Positions 16,705 through 24,631 of a stretch of 64,000 nucleotides of DNA are shown here, one piece after another (position 1 is the first letter of the stretch; each line of letters starts with the position of its first letter). The translations under genes and the position numbers were made by a program. Origin of the DNA: Nonomuraea coxensis DSM 45129 (GTDB taxonomy: Bacteria > Actinomycetota > Actinomycetes > Streptosporangiales > Streptosporangiaceae); contig NZ_CP068985.1 of the NCBI RefSeq assembly GCF_019397265.1, forward strand, positions 4,072,501 to 4,136,500. Direction: 5' to 3'. Under the pieces are notes generated by a model. That model was not told the DNA's origin and ran no database searches. It was given only the letters and a program-made list of their open reading frames with translations.

Positions 16705-17325
16705 TCACGCGGTCGCCGGGCGGGTGGTGCGCCGCCCGATGACGGCCAGCGCCAGCGCCGGCCACAAGGCGCCGGCCAGGATGAGCGCGCCGTGCGCGAT
16801 CCGCAGCGCGTACGGCCCGAAGAACTGCGGAACGAACAGCGCGAACCCGAGCGCCAGCGGGACCCCGCTCCACCGGGGCAGCGCGGCCGAGCGCCACACC
16901 GCCACCGCCGCCATCGCGGTGCCCACGCCGAGCAGCACCAGCCCCGTGGCGAACATGGTCACCGCCACCGGCCCGTAGCGGAACTCCTCGGCCAGCTCCA
17001 TCAGCGCGGGCGTCCCGTCGCGCAGGGAGCGCTGGGCGATCACGTTGAGCCCGAAGTCCTCGGCCCCGTAGTACGGCAGCGTCAGGCCCGCGCCGAGCCA
17101 CGTCACCACCGCCGCGCGCAGCGACAGCCGGTCGCCGAGGACCTGGTGCAGGCCGAGCAGCGCGAGGGCGAGCAGGACGAAGCCGGCCATCGCCGCCGCG
17201 TGCCCGGCGACCCAGCCGGCGGAGGCCATCGCGGCGGCGTCGTCCGTGGAGGGGCGCAGCAGCGGATAGAGCAGGAACAGCACGCCGGTCCCTGCGAAGG
17301 CGGCGGAGGTGAGACGGACGGGCAT
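16705..17325 (-). CDS. Multi-pass membrane protein of unknown function
   Basis: A 206-residue protein with about six hydrophobic helices and short loops. Notable polar stretches are LLRPSTDDAAA after helix 1 and YYGAEDFGLNVIAQRSL in the middle. I recognise no catalytic motif. ATG 17325 has AAGGAG 6 bases upstream; an in-frame start at 17367 lacks this. Two palindromes of the form AGAGCANTGCTCT overlap its promoter region, so it is probably repressed by a TetR- or MarR-type regulator not found in this window. Confidence 0.75.
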   Translation of the reverse strand: MPVRLTSAAFAGTGVLFLLYPLLRPSTDDAAAMASAGWVAGHAAAMAGFVLLALALLGLHQVLGDRLSLRAAVVTWLGAGLTLPYYGAEDFGLNVIAQRSLRDGTPALMELAEEFRYGPVAVTMFATGLVLLGVGTAMAAVAVWRSAALPRWSGVPLALGFALFVPQFFGPYALRIAHGALILAGALWPALALAVIGRRTTRPATA

Positions 17326-17358
17326 GCGGCGCTCCTTGATTGATGCAACGCTCTCTGA

Positions 17359-17408
17359 CGAGAGCAATGCTCTCGCAGAGCGGCGGCATACGTCAAGAGC
17401 ACTGCTCT
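17359..17408 (-). promoter_or_regulatory. Twin operator flanking the promoter of the membrane-protein gene
   Basis: A perfect 17-bp palindrome CGAGAGCAATGCTCTCG (17359-17375) and a second AGAGCACTGCTCT (17396-17408) share the half-site AGAGCA. Between them on the minus strand is TTGACG (17396-17391), a likely -35 box, so the first site would cover the -10 region. This is the layout of a tightly repressed promoter. Confidence 0.7.
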
Positions 17409-17751
17409 CGGTTGTGGGCGCCGCATCAGGGGTCGCAGGGATGTGGAACGAATCCGGCGTTGGCGAGGTTCCATCTGGTCATGGAGTCCTCTGCCCCACC
17501 TTTGCCGTACGCGGCTCGCTTGCCATCATTGATGCCGCATGCCTCGCCGAGGCCGGTAGCCGGGCAGCCGGGAGACATACTTGGTCTTGCTGGAGCCGGC
17601 CAAGCGCCACCTCCAGAATCGCGTAATTCCGGAGGCCGTGACGTACACTGAAAGTACCGAGGTCTTTCCGAGCGTTGGCATTCAGGTCTGCGTCGCCCCC
17701 GGCGAACCACCACCGGCCCTCTTCACAGGGCCCGGACAGGTCAGGCAGATC
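17409..17751. other. Gene-free stretch before the DUF5994 gene
   Basis: About 340 bases of lower GC than the flanks, with no coding bias on either strand. A 10-bp hairpin with one G-T pair is formed by CCTCCAGAAT (17610-17619) and ATTCCGGAGG (17626-17635), possibly a regulatory structure. Nothing else is recognisable. Confidence 0.4.
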
Positions 17752-18297
17752 ATGACACCCACGCTTCACCCTTACCCCGCGCCGCTCAGCGCCGCCTCCT
17801 CCGCAGTTCCTCAGGTCGATTCCGCGCTACGCCTCAGTCTCCGGCCGGTGCCGAATCGGCGAGCGGTGGTGGACGGGGCCTGGTGGCCCTCCTCGCGCGA
17901 CGCGGCCGCAGAACTGCCCGGCCTCATCGCCGCCGTCGACCGGCTGCTGGATCGCATCACGCTCCGCATCGGCGTCCATGGCGATGCGTGGCAGAACATC
18001 CCGCGCCGCATCCAGGCGCGCGGACGCCAGGTCCGCATCGGCTGGTTCCGCCACACCGACCCGCGCGTGATCACGCTCAGCTTCGCCGCCGGCGAGCCGG
18101 TCGTCCTGCTGATCATCCCTTCGCACGCAGCCGCCGCTGTCGCCCAGGCCACGCTCAAGCTCACCGCCCAGGACACCGCCGGCTTGAGCATCGACGCCAT
18201 CCTCACCCTCGCGCACCTGCCGGCCGGCCCCGCTCCGCGTGCCACGGCCGACGGCTCGGCCCGCTGGGAGGACGAGGGCGGGCCGGTCATCGGGTAG
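17752..18297 (+). CDS. DUF5994 family protein
   Basis: A 181-residue soluble protein. After a low-complexity N-terminus it carries the pattern LRLSLRPVPNRRAVVDGAWWPSS (in part), then ELPGLIAAVDRLLDRI and GWFRHTDPRVITLSF, the features of DUF5994. Homologues occur in Streptomyces and relatives near STAS and stress genes; their function is unknown. I chose ATG 17752, where similarity begins. The frame is open back to 17581 but that part looks non-coding. The STAS gene downstream may belong to the same response. Confidence 0.78.
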   Translation: MTPTLHPYPAPLSAASSAVPQVDSALRLSLRPVPNRRAVVDGAWWPSSRDAAAELPGLIAAVDRLLDRITLRIGVHGDAWQNIPRRIQARGRQVRIGWFRHTDPRVITLSFAAGEPVVLLIIPSHAAAAVAQATLKLTAQDTAGLSIDAILTLAHLPAGPAPRATADGSARWEDEGGPVIG

Positions 18298-18460
18298 CCG
18301 GCGCAGTCCGTCACGGGACGGCCGACAACGTCGCGATGACCCCGTGTGCCGCCTGCCGGCTGGATCGAGCGGTCCTGGCACCGCCCGTACCGGCGGCGGG
18401 CCGATCTCCGGCCGGCAGGCATCTCATCCATTTCCAGCTTCTCCCGTGAGGAGACCTTCC

Positions 18461-18784
18461 ATGACCGTCATCGACATCGCCCCGCTCGCAGGGTTGAGCG
18501 CCTCGGCGCCGACCCTGGTGCATCTGTCGGGGGACATCGACATCTTCACCACAGCCCGGCTGCGCAAGCGGCTGATCACCGCCCTCGACCACAGCACCGA
18601 CCTGCTCGTCCTGGATCTGTCCCGGGTCACCTTCTGCGGGGCCGGCGGGATCGGCGTCCTGGTCGGCGTGCAAGGCCGTGCCCGGGCGCGGGGCGTCATG
18701 CTGGCCCTGACCGGCGTTCCGCCGCGCATGGCCCGGCTGCTGCGCATCACCGGCCTGGACCACCGCTTCCCGGTCATGGCGTGA
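18461..18784 (+). CDS. STAS-domain anti-sigma factor antagonist-like protein, phospho-serine missing
   Basis: A 107-residue single-domain STAS protein. Its sheet-helix fold matches SpoIIAA/RsbV (LVHLSGDIDIFTTARLRKRL and DLLVLDLSRVTF). Such proteins free a sigma factor by binding its anti-sigma kinase, which inactivates them by phosphorylating a Ser in a DSSG-like loop. Here the loop reads FCGAGGIGVLV, with no Ser or Thr, so control by phosphorylation appears lost. GAGGAG is 8 bases before the ATG. The partner sigma system is not in the window. Confidence 0.87.
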   Translation: MTVIDIAPLAGLSASAPTLVHLSGDIDIFTTARLRKRLITALDHSTDLLVLDLSRVTFCGAGGIGVLVGVQGRARARGVMLALTGVPPRMARLLRITGLDHRFPVMA

Positions 18785-18824
18785 CCGGCACGCTGAGCGT
18801 CACCCGCACCGCCGCCGAGGGGGT

Positions 18825-19126
18825 ATGACGGCAATGCGCCGTCCCCCCGCACGGCTGAGCCCGCGCGGGCCGGCATCGTCCCGGCGACGTTGACCGCGGC
18901 GATCGTCATCGCGCCGTTCATCGCGCTGGGCACCGGCATCTGGCGGGCGTGGGGAAGCGGGATCACTCTCACCGACCTGCTGCTGGCCGCCGTCTTCTAC
19001 GTGGTGACCGGGCTGGGAGTGACGGTCGGCTTCCACCGGCTGCTGACCCACCGCTCCTTCACCGCCCGCCCGTGGCTGCGTGTCGTCCTGGCCGTGGCCG
19101 GGTCTCCAGCGCGGGCACGCCCTTGA
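18825..19126 (+). pseudogene. Truncated, frameshifted fatty acid desaturase
   Basis: Residues coded from about 18860 match the N-terminus of acyl-CoA delta-9 desaturases: two membrane helices, then the first histidine box GFHRLLTHRSF. The frame then ends after VVLAVAGSPARARP, so the second and third His boxes and about 230 residues are absent. ATG 18825 has a G-rich ribosome site but is out of frame; one more C in the C6 run near 18845 would join it to the body. The copy cannot be active. Confidence 0.7.
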
Positions 19127-19262
19127 CCGCGATCGGCCCGTAGGTGATGTTCGACGCTTGAGCCGTCAGTCCCGGTCTCGCTGTGAAACCGAATGGAATC
19201 GGGCGTCAACCACGTCGGAAGACCCCGACGGCAGGGGTTTGCTGGGCGTCGGCGGCCGCCGG
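19127..19262. other. Junk between desaturase remnant and MFS gene
   Basis: On the minus strand around 19150-19100 a short frame reads NITYGPIAVKGVPALE, which looks protein-like but I cannot assign it. It is cut off by the desaturase remnant, so two unrelated gene pieces may have been joined here. Confidence 0.3.
19222..19238. terminator. Weak terminator-like hairpin after the MFS gene
   Basis: ACCCC (19222-19226) and GGGGT (19234-19238) flank a 7-base loop and are followed on the plus strand by TT. It lies just beyond the stop of the minus-strand MFS gene. The stem is short, so the call is tentative. Confidence 0.35.
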
Positions 19263-20696
19263 TCAGATGCGGGCCGGCACCTCGTTCCCGGCGGCGCGGA
19301 TCGCCTTGGGCAGGTTCGTCAGCGCCAGCAGCACGAAGCCGACCACGAAGAAGATCACCATCGACACGATGGCGATGCGGTAGCTGTTGGTGAGCTGCAG
19401 CGCGACGGTGACCGTCAGCGAGCCGATGAACGCCGACCCCTTGTCGCTGATCTGCAGCAGGCTGAAGTACTCGGCCTCCCGCCCCTTCGGGATGACCTGC
19501 GAGAACAGCGAGCGCGACAGCGCCTGCGTGCCGCCCAGCACGATCGCGATCGCGAACGCCATCAGGTAGAACTGCACCGCCTCGCCCTCGCGGACGAACA
19601 CCGCCATCGCCACGATCGCCGTCCACAGCACCAGGCTCGCCAGCACCGTCCGCTTGGTGCCGAACCGCCGCGCCAGCCCTCCCAGCGCCAGCGCCCCGAA
19701 GAACGCCACGAACTGCACCATCAGGATCGCGGTGATCTGTACGGTCTTATCCAGCTTCAGGGCCTCGGAGGCGAAGGCCGCGCTGTTGCCGATCACCGTC
19801 TGCACCCCGTCGTTGTAGACCAGGTACGCCACCAGGAACAGCAGCGTCAGCGGATAGCGGCGCAGCTCGGACAGCGTGCGGCCGAGCTGGCGGAAGCTGC
19901 CGCCGACCGAGCGCAGCGCCGTCGTCTCGTGCGCGGGCACCGGCCGGTTGCGCAGCCGCAGCAGCGGCACCACGGTGAACGTCGCCCACCACAGCCCGGC
20001 CGACATCATGCAGATCCGCACCGCCTCGCCCTCGCCCAGCCCCAGGCTCTCGTGCTGCAGGTACAGCACCAGGTTGAGCGCCAGCAGCAGCCCGCCGCCC
20101 AGATAGCCGATGGCCCACCCGCGCGAGGAGACCCCGTCGCGCTCCTCCGGCGTGGAGATCTGCGGCAGGAACGAGTCGTAGACCACGATCGAGCAGCCGT
20201 AGGCCAGGTTGGCCAGCACGAACAGCACGCCGCCGAGCATGTAGCGGTCGCCCTCGACGAAGAACAGGCCCATCGCGGCCAGCGCGCCGACGTAGGCGAA
20301 CCCGCCGAGCAGCTCCCGCTTGCGGCCGGTGTGGTCGGCCAGCGCGCCCGCGATCGGCAGCAGCACGATCTGCAGGAACACCGCGACCGTCGTGATCAGG
20401 CCGAAGAAGGCGGCCGGCCGGATGTCGGCGCCGAGGACGTCCACGTAGCCGAGGCCGGGGTTGGCGGCGATCAGCTCGTCGAAGCCGGCCGAGCACTGCT
20501 CGGCCGGCACGCCGGGGAAGTCGCGGGCGCAGGCGGCGGTCCGCGCCACCGGGATCAGGTAGGGGCCGAGGAAGACCGAGATGACGGTCGTGTAGAAGGC
20601 GGAGTTGGCCCAGTCGTAGAAGTACCAGCCGCGCTGCTCGCGCCGGCGCGCTGCGGGGGATTCGTCCAGAGCCGCGGGGGGTGCGGGTACGGGCAT
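19263..20696 (-). CDS. MFS transporter, Atg22/UMF1-like
   Basis: A 477-residue membrane protein with 12 predicted helices. The N-terminal signature RGWYFYDWANSAFYTTV is that of the vacuole-effluxer Atg22-like MFS family, and the cytoplasmic loop LADHTGRKRELLG is the MFS motif A. Fungal Atg22 exports amino acids from vacuoles; the substrate of the bacterial versions is unknown. An AGGAG box lies about 12 bases before the ATG, rather far. The gene stands alone, with glycerophosphodiesterase upstream on the same strand. Confidence 0.88.
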   Translation of the reverse strand: MPVPAPPAALDESPAARRREQRGWYFYDWANSAFYTTVISVFLGPYLIPVARTAACARDFPGVPAEQCSAGFDELIAANPGLGYVDVLGADIRPAAFFGLITTVAVFLQIVLLPIAGALADHTGRKRELLGGFAYVGALAAMGLFFVEGDRYMLGGVLFVLANLAYGCSIVVYDSFLPQISTPEERDGVSSRGWAIGYLGGGLLLALNLVLYLQHESLGLGEGEAVRICMMSAGLWWATFTVVPLLRLRNRPVPAHETTALRSVGGSFRQLGRTLSELRRYPLTLLFLVAYLVYNDGVQTVIGNSAAFASEALKLDKTVQITAILMVQFVAFFGALALGGLARRFGTKRTVLASLVLWTAIVAMAVFVREGEAVQFYLMAFAIAIVLGGTQALSRSLFSQVIPKGREAEYFSLLQISDKGSAFIGSLTVTVALQLTNSYRIAIVSMVIFFVVGFVLLALTNLPKAIRAAGNEVPARI

Positions 20697-20764
20697 GATG
20701 TCGTGTCGCTCCTAGAGGCCAGACCGCTGGCCGGGTTCGTGATCGGGCGGGGCCGGGGGAGCGG

Positions 20765-21565
20765 CTAGGCCGCCAGGCTGCCCGGATGCCACTGGCCGCG
20801 CCGCGTGAGCACCTCGCGCAGGCCGGTGACGTTGTCGGTCATGAGGCCGTCCACGCCGAGGTCGAGCAGGTGCTCCATGCGGGCGGGGTCGTTGATGGTC
20901 CACACGTGCACCTGCATGCCGATGGCGTGCGCGGTGCGGATCAGGCGGCCGGTGGTGACGCGCAGCCCGCGGAAGCCCACGGGCACCTGGGCGCAGGGGA
21001 TGCCCGCGCGCGACAGGCGGGCGAGCAGCCGGCCGTAGCCGGAGGTGGTGGCGGCGGCGCGCAGGGCGGCCACGCCGCGCGGCCCGAGCGAGGAGCACAC
21101 GTCGCGGCCCATCGCCGCCTTGGCCAGGACCAGCCGCTCGTCGGAGAAGGAGGTCAGGCAGACACGGTCGTAGGAGTTGGTGCGCCGGATCGCCTCGGCC
21201 AGCGGGGCGATCGCGGCCGCCTCCTTGACGTCGATGTTGAACCGGGCCTCCGGCCAGGTGCCGAGGAGGTCCTCCATCAGGGGGATCTCGTGGACGCCGG
21301 CGATGCGCGCCCGCCGGACCGCCCGGTAGGGCAGCTCGGAGATGCGCCCCCGCTGGTCGGTGACCCGGTCGAGCGTGTGGTCGTGGAAGGCCAGCAGCAC
21401 GCCGTCGGCCGTCGCGTGGGCGTCGGTCTCCAGGTAGGTGTAGCCGAGGCCGACCGCTCGCTCGAAGGCGGCCGCGGAGTTCTCGGCGCCCTCCGCCGCG
21501 CCGCCGCGATGCGCGAAGGCGAGCGGGCCTGGATGGTCGAGGAAGGGGTATCGACGGCTCAGCAC
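20765..21565 (-). CDS. Glycerophosphodiester phosphodiesterase
   Basis: A 266-residue GDPD TIM-barrel enzyme without signal peptide, so probably cytoplasmic. It hydrolyses glycerophosphodiesters to glycerol-3-phosphate and an alcohol. Motifs are AHRGG (catalytic His), LETDAHATADG (metal-binding Glu and Asp), FHDHTLDR (second catalytic His) and the late VHVWTIND strand. The start is GTG 21565, with no strong ribosome site but a CATACT -10-like box 7 bases upstream, hinting at a leaderless message. Phospholipid turnover or phosphate scavenging is the probable role. Confidence 0.9.
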   Translation of the reverse strand: MLSRRYPFLDHPGPLAFAHRGGAAEGAENSAAAFERAVGLGYTYLETDAHATADGVLLAFHDHTLDRVTDQRGRISELPYRAVRRARIAGVHEIPLMEDLLGTWPEARFNIDVKEAAAIAPLAEAIRRTNSYDRVCLTSFSDERLVLAKAAMGRDVCSSLGPRGVAALRAAATTSGYGRLLARLSRAGIPCAQVPVGFRGLRVTTGRLIRTAHAIGMQVHVWTINDPARMEHLLDLGVDGLMTDNVTGLREVLTRRGQWHPGSLAA

Positions 21566-21601
21566 GTCCAGAAGTATGCCCTTTCGGGGTGAACGCTGAG
21601 G

Positions 21602-22141
21602 TTACGAATCGGCGAGATTCTGCCACTCCTGGCGGCGGGCCTCGGCCAGCGCGATGGCGGCGGCCACCGCCACGTTGAACGACCCCACCCGCCCCACCTG
21701 AGGGATGTAGCAGGCGCCGTCGACGGCGTCGAGCAGGGCGGGGGAGCAGCCGTGGTCCTCGCTGCCGACCACCAGGCACACGTCGCGGGCGAGGTCCGCC
21801 CGGTGCAGCGGCGCCGCCTCGGCGGTCAGCTCGATGGCCAGCACGGTGTAGCCCGCCTCCCTGGCGGCCTTGACCGCCTCGGTGGCGGGCACCGGCTCGT
21901 GCCAGGTGACCAGGCGCTCGGTGCCGAGCGCGGTCTTGCCCGCCTTGGGGTTGGTCGGCGGGGTGGCGTTGCCGGCCAGCCAGATCTCGTCGACGCCGAA
22001 CGCCGCCGCGCTGCGGAAGATGGAGCCGACGTTGAACGGGCCGGTGACCGACTCCAGGATCATCCCCAGCCGGTTGCCGGTGTTCCTGCGCCAGGTGCGG
22101 TTGAGCCGCTTGACGTCGGTGGGGCGCAGCTGCCTTCTCAT
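21602..22141 (-). CDS. TrmH/SpoU family RNA 2'-O-methyltransferase
   Basis: A 179-residue SPOUT methyltransferase with the trefoil-knot motifs NVGSIFRSAAAFGVDEIWL (motif 1), VVGSEDHGCSP (motif 2) and IPQVGRVGSFNVAVAAAIAL (motif 3). It lacks an extra N-terminal RNA-binding domain, as in tRNA-modifying TrmH/TrmL-type enzymes. I chose ATG 22141, which overlaps the preceding methyltransferase stop (ATGA); a longer frame reaches 22294 but is antisense-like. The target base is not predictable. Confidence 0.88.
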   Translation of the reverse strand: MRRQLRPTDVKRLNRTWRRNTGNRLGMILESVTGPFNVGSIFRSAAAFGVDEIWLAGNATPPTNPKAGKTALGTERLVTWHEPVPATEAVKAAREAGYTVLAIELTAEAAPLHRADLARDVCLVVGSEDHGCSPALLDAVDGACYIPQVGRVGSFNVAVAAAIALAEARRQEWQNLADS

Positions 22142-22728
22142 CGGGTCACCTTCAGGATGCGGTAGGCGGCCCGGCTCGCCTCGCGGGAGGCGTGCCAGCC
22201 CTGCTCGCCGAGCCAGCGCTGCAGGGAGTCCGAGCCGAGGTGTTTCTGGACGACCAGGTAGGCCACGCCGTCGGGCGTCAGCCGGTTCAGCCACCTGGTG
22301 AGCATGTCGTGCAGGGCCTGCTTGCCGATGCGGATGGCGGGGTTGGACCAGATCGCCCGGAAGCGGACGTCGTCCGGCACCTCGTCCACATGCACCGACC
22401 TTACTTTGTCAAGGCGCGCGGCCTGGGCGTTGCGGGCGGTCAGCTCCACACTGCGCCGGTTGACGTCGATCGCCCACACGGTGGCCCGGGGCGCGCGGGA
22501 GGCCATGGTCAGCGCGATCGGCCCGTAGCCGCAGCCCAGGTCGAGCAGGTCGCCCTCCTGTGGCGGCGGCGGGACGCTCTCCAGCAGCACCCGCGTGCCC
22601 ACGTCGACCCGCTCCGGGGAGAACACCCCGCTGTCGGTCTCCAGCCGCAGGTGCAGGTCGGGCAGGACGAGGTCGACCGCGCCGGGCCGGCTGGCGACGC
22701 CCGGCCGCTCGGAGAAGTAGTGGGCCAC
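22138..22728 (-). CDS. Class I SAM methyltransferase, RsmC/RlmG-like (MTS domain)
   Basis: A 196-residue Rossmann methyltransferase that resembles the catalytic half of the rRNA guanine-N2 methyltransferases RsmC/RlmG. Its N-terminus is VAHYFSERPGVASRP, the SAM motif is LLDLGCGYGPIAL, and the NPxI-type catalytic loop is IWSNPAIRIG. GTG 22728 is chosen by alignment to family starts. No Shine-Dalgarno is seen, and the gene starts 11 bases after the VWA gene stops, so translation may be coupled. It overlaps the TrmH gene by four bases. Confidence 0.84.
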   Translation of the reverse strand: MAHYFSERPGVASRPGAVDLVLPDLHLRLETDSGVFSPERVDVGTRVLLESVPPPPQEGDLLDLGCGYGPIALTMASRAPRATVWAIDVNRRSVELTARNAQAARLDKVRSVHVDEVPDDVRFRAIWSNPAIRIGKQALHDMLTRWLNRLTPDGVAYLVVQKHLGSDSLQRWLGEQGWHASREASRAAYRILKVTR

Positions 22729-22739
22729 GTGGTCAAACG

Positions 22740-23687
22740 TTACGGGATGCGGGTGCCGAACATGACCGCCGCTCCCGCCACCAGCAGCCCGGCCAGGATC
22801 GCGGCCACGATGAACCACTGGGTGATCTCCTGGTTGACCAGCTTGTAGCCGAGCGAGGTGCCGATCTGCTCGTAGACCTCGCGCAGCTCGGCGCCGGACT
22901 CGGCGGTGTAGGCGCGGCCGGAGGTGCCGTCGGACAGCGACTGCAGGGTCTGCTTGTTGACCGGGACGTTGACCGGGCGGCCGTCGATGTCGACGGTGCC
23001 CTCCTGGGTGCCGTACGCGATGGTGGAGACCGGCACGTGGGCCTGCTGGGCGGCCTCGATGGCCTCGTTGACCGAGCGGCCGGAGGTGTTGTCGCCGTCG
23101 GACAGCAGGACGATGGCGGCGGGCGGCGGGTCGGTGGCGGCCTGCTGGTCGAAGGAGCGCAGCGAGTCGAGGGCGTTGAAGACGGCCTCGCCGATGGCGG
23201 TGCCCGGCCGGGTGGTGAGGGTGCCGATGGCGGTGATGACGGCCTGGTGGTCGGTGGTGGGGGAGATGACGACGTTGGCCGAGCGGGCGAAGGAGACGAC
23301 GCCGACGTTGAAGCGGTCGGGCAGCTCGCGGGCGAAGTTCTGGGCGGCGGTCTTGGCGGCGGCGATGCGGTTGGGCTGGACGTCGGCGGCGTCCATGGAC
23401 AGCGACACGTCGAGGGCGATCATGATGGTGGCGCGGTCGCGGGGGACGCGGACCTGGTCGGCGGGCTTGGCGGCGCCGATGACGAGGAGCGACATCATGA
23501 CGAGGAAGAGGGCGGGGGCGACGTGGCGGCGCCAGCCGGGTCCCGCGGGGGCGACGAGGTCGAGCAGGGCGAGGTTGGTGAAGCGCACGGTGTAGCGGCG
23601 GCGGGCGAACATCGCCACGACGTAGCCGGCCACCAGCAGCGCCACGAGGACGAACAGCCACAGCCAGGCGGGGGCGAGGAACGTCAT
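22740..23687 (-). CDS. VWA domain membrane protein (BatA-like)
   Basis: A 315-residue protein. Two N-terminal helices (about 8-28 and 57-73) precede a von Willebrand A domain with an intact MIDAS start, Asp93-Ser95-Ser97 (DVSLSMD), and VLLSDGDN; a final helix sits near the C-terminus. It is the third gene of a MoxR-DUF58-VWA operon. In such operons the AAA+ chaperone and metal-binding VWA protein are thought to mature or activate a partner complex; here the client is unknown. ATG 23687 overlaps the DUF58 stop. Confidence 0.88.
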   Translation of the reverse strand: MTFLAPAWLWLFVLVALLVAGYVVAMFARRRYTVRFTNLALLDLVAPAGPGWRRHVAPALFLVMMSLLVIGAAKPADQVRVPRDRATIMIALDVSLSMDAADVQPNRIAAAKTAAQNFARELPDRFNVGVVSFARSANVVISPTTDHQAVITAIGTLTTRPGTAIGEAVFNALDSLRSFDQQAATDPPPAAIVLLSDGDNTSGRSVNEAIEAAQQAHVPVSTIAYGTQEGTVDIDGRPVNVPVNKQTLQSLSDGTSGRAYTAESGAELREVYEQIGTSLGYKLVNQEITQWFIVAAILAGLLVAGAAVMFGTRIP

Positions 23688-24631
23688 GTCACCTTCCCGT
23701 GGGCCTTGCGAGCCACGTGGCTCATGCGCCGCTGGCGCAGGACGAACTGCGCGACGTCGAAGACCCAGTCGCGGTCGGTGCGCAGCACGAGGTGGGCGAT
23801 GCCGGCCCGGCGCAGTGCCCGGCGGGTGCCCTCGCGCTGCAGCTCCGCGGCCTCCGCGTACGCTTGGCGGACTTTGGGCGTCAGGTGCACCTCGCGTACT
23901 TTCCCGGTCTCGGGGTCGGCGAACGCGACCCGGCCGACGTCGGGCAGTTCGAGCTCGCGGGGGTCGATGACCTCGACGGCGAGGACCTGGTGGCGGGCGG
24001 CGAGCCGCCTGATGGGGCGCTCCCAGGGGCGTTCGGCGTCGGGGTCGAGCTCGGGGCGGGCGTCGAGGAAGTCGGAGACGACCAGCCGCATGCCGCGGCG
24101 CCTGCGGGTGGCGGACAGCACCTCGATGCCCTCGGCGAGGTCGGGTGGATCGGGCACGGCCTGGCCGCGCGGGGCGTCCATGAGGGAGTGCAGGAGGCCG
24201 TAGAGCGCGGGGCGGCCGGTGCGGGCGGGCATGCGGTGGATGAACTCGTCGTGGATGACGAGCGCGCCGAACCGGTCGCCGAGGCGGCTGGACAGGAACC
24301 CGATCGCGCCGACGGCGGAGACCACCAGGTCGCGCTTGTCGGTGCCGGCGGTGCCGAAGTCCATGCTGGGGGACAGGTCGGCGAGCGCCCAGGTCTCCAG
24401 CTCGCGGTCGGCGATGAGGTCGCGGACGTGGGGGACGGTGGTGCGGGCGGTGACGTTCCAGTCCATGCGGCGCACGTCGTCCTCGCCGGGGACGTAGACG
24501 CGGCTGTCGCCGGCCTCGCTGCCGGCGCCGGGCAGCAGGCCCTGGTGGGCCCCGTGGAGCAGCCCGTCGAGCCGCCTGGTGACGGTGAGCTCCAGCTTGC
24601 GCAGCGCCTGCTCGGCGGTCGAGGCGCTCAA
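23684..24631 (-). CDS. DUF58 domain protein
   Basis: A 315-residue protein of the MoxR-associated DUF58 family. The conserved segment is YVPGEDDVRRMDWNVTARTTVPHVR, in part, followed by a degenerate VWA-like region (ADLSPSMDFG) and VVSDFLD. It is likely cytoplasmic with no clear helix. The start is TTG 24631, forced by a four-base TTGA overlap with moxR. DUF58 proteins act with MoxR and VWA partners, but their biochemical role is not established. Confidence 0.88.
   Translation of the reverse strand: MSASTAEQALRKLELTVTRRLDGLLHGAHQGLLPGAGSEAGDSRVYVPGEDDVRRMDWNVTARTTVPHVRDLIADRELETWALADLSPSMDFGTAGTDKRDLVVSAVGAIGFLSSRLGDRFGALVIHDEFIHRMPARTGRPALYGLLHSLMDAPRGQAVPDPPDLAEGIEVLSATRRRRGMRLVVSDFLDARPELDPDAERPWERPIRRLAARHQVLAVEVIDPRELELPDVGRVAFADPETGKVREVHLTPKVRQAYAEAAELQREGTRRALRRAGIAHLVLRTDRDWVFDVAQFVLRQRRMSHVARKAHGKVT

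Noticed and set aside
17409..17751. A tRNA or small coding gene
   Set aside because: No cloverleaf with a T-arm motif could be formed and no frame has coding bias; only one hairpin was seen.
19140..19262. Insertion sequence end
   Set aside because: The lower-GC stretch looked foreign, but I found no transposase, terminal inverted repeats or target duplication.
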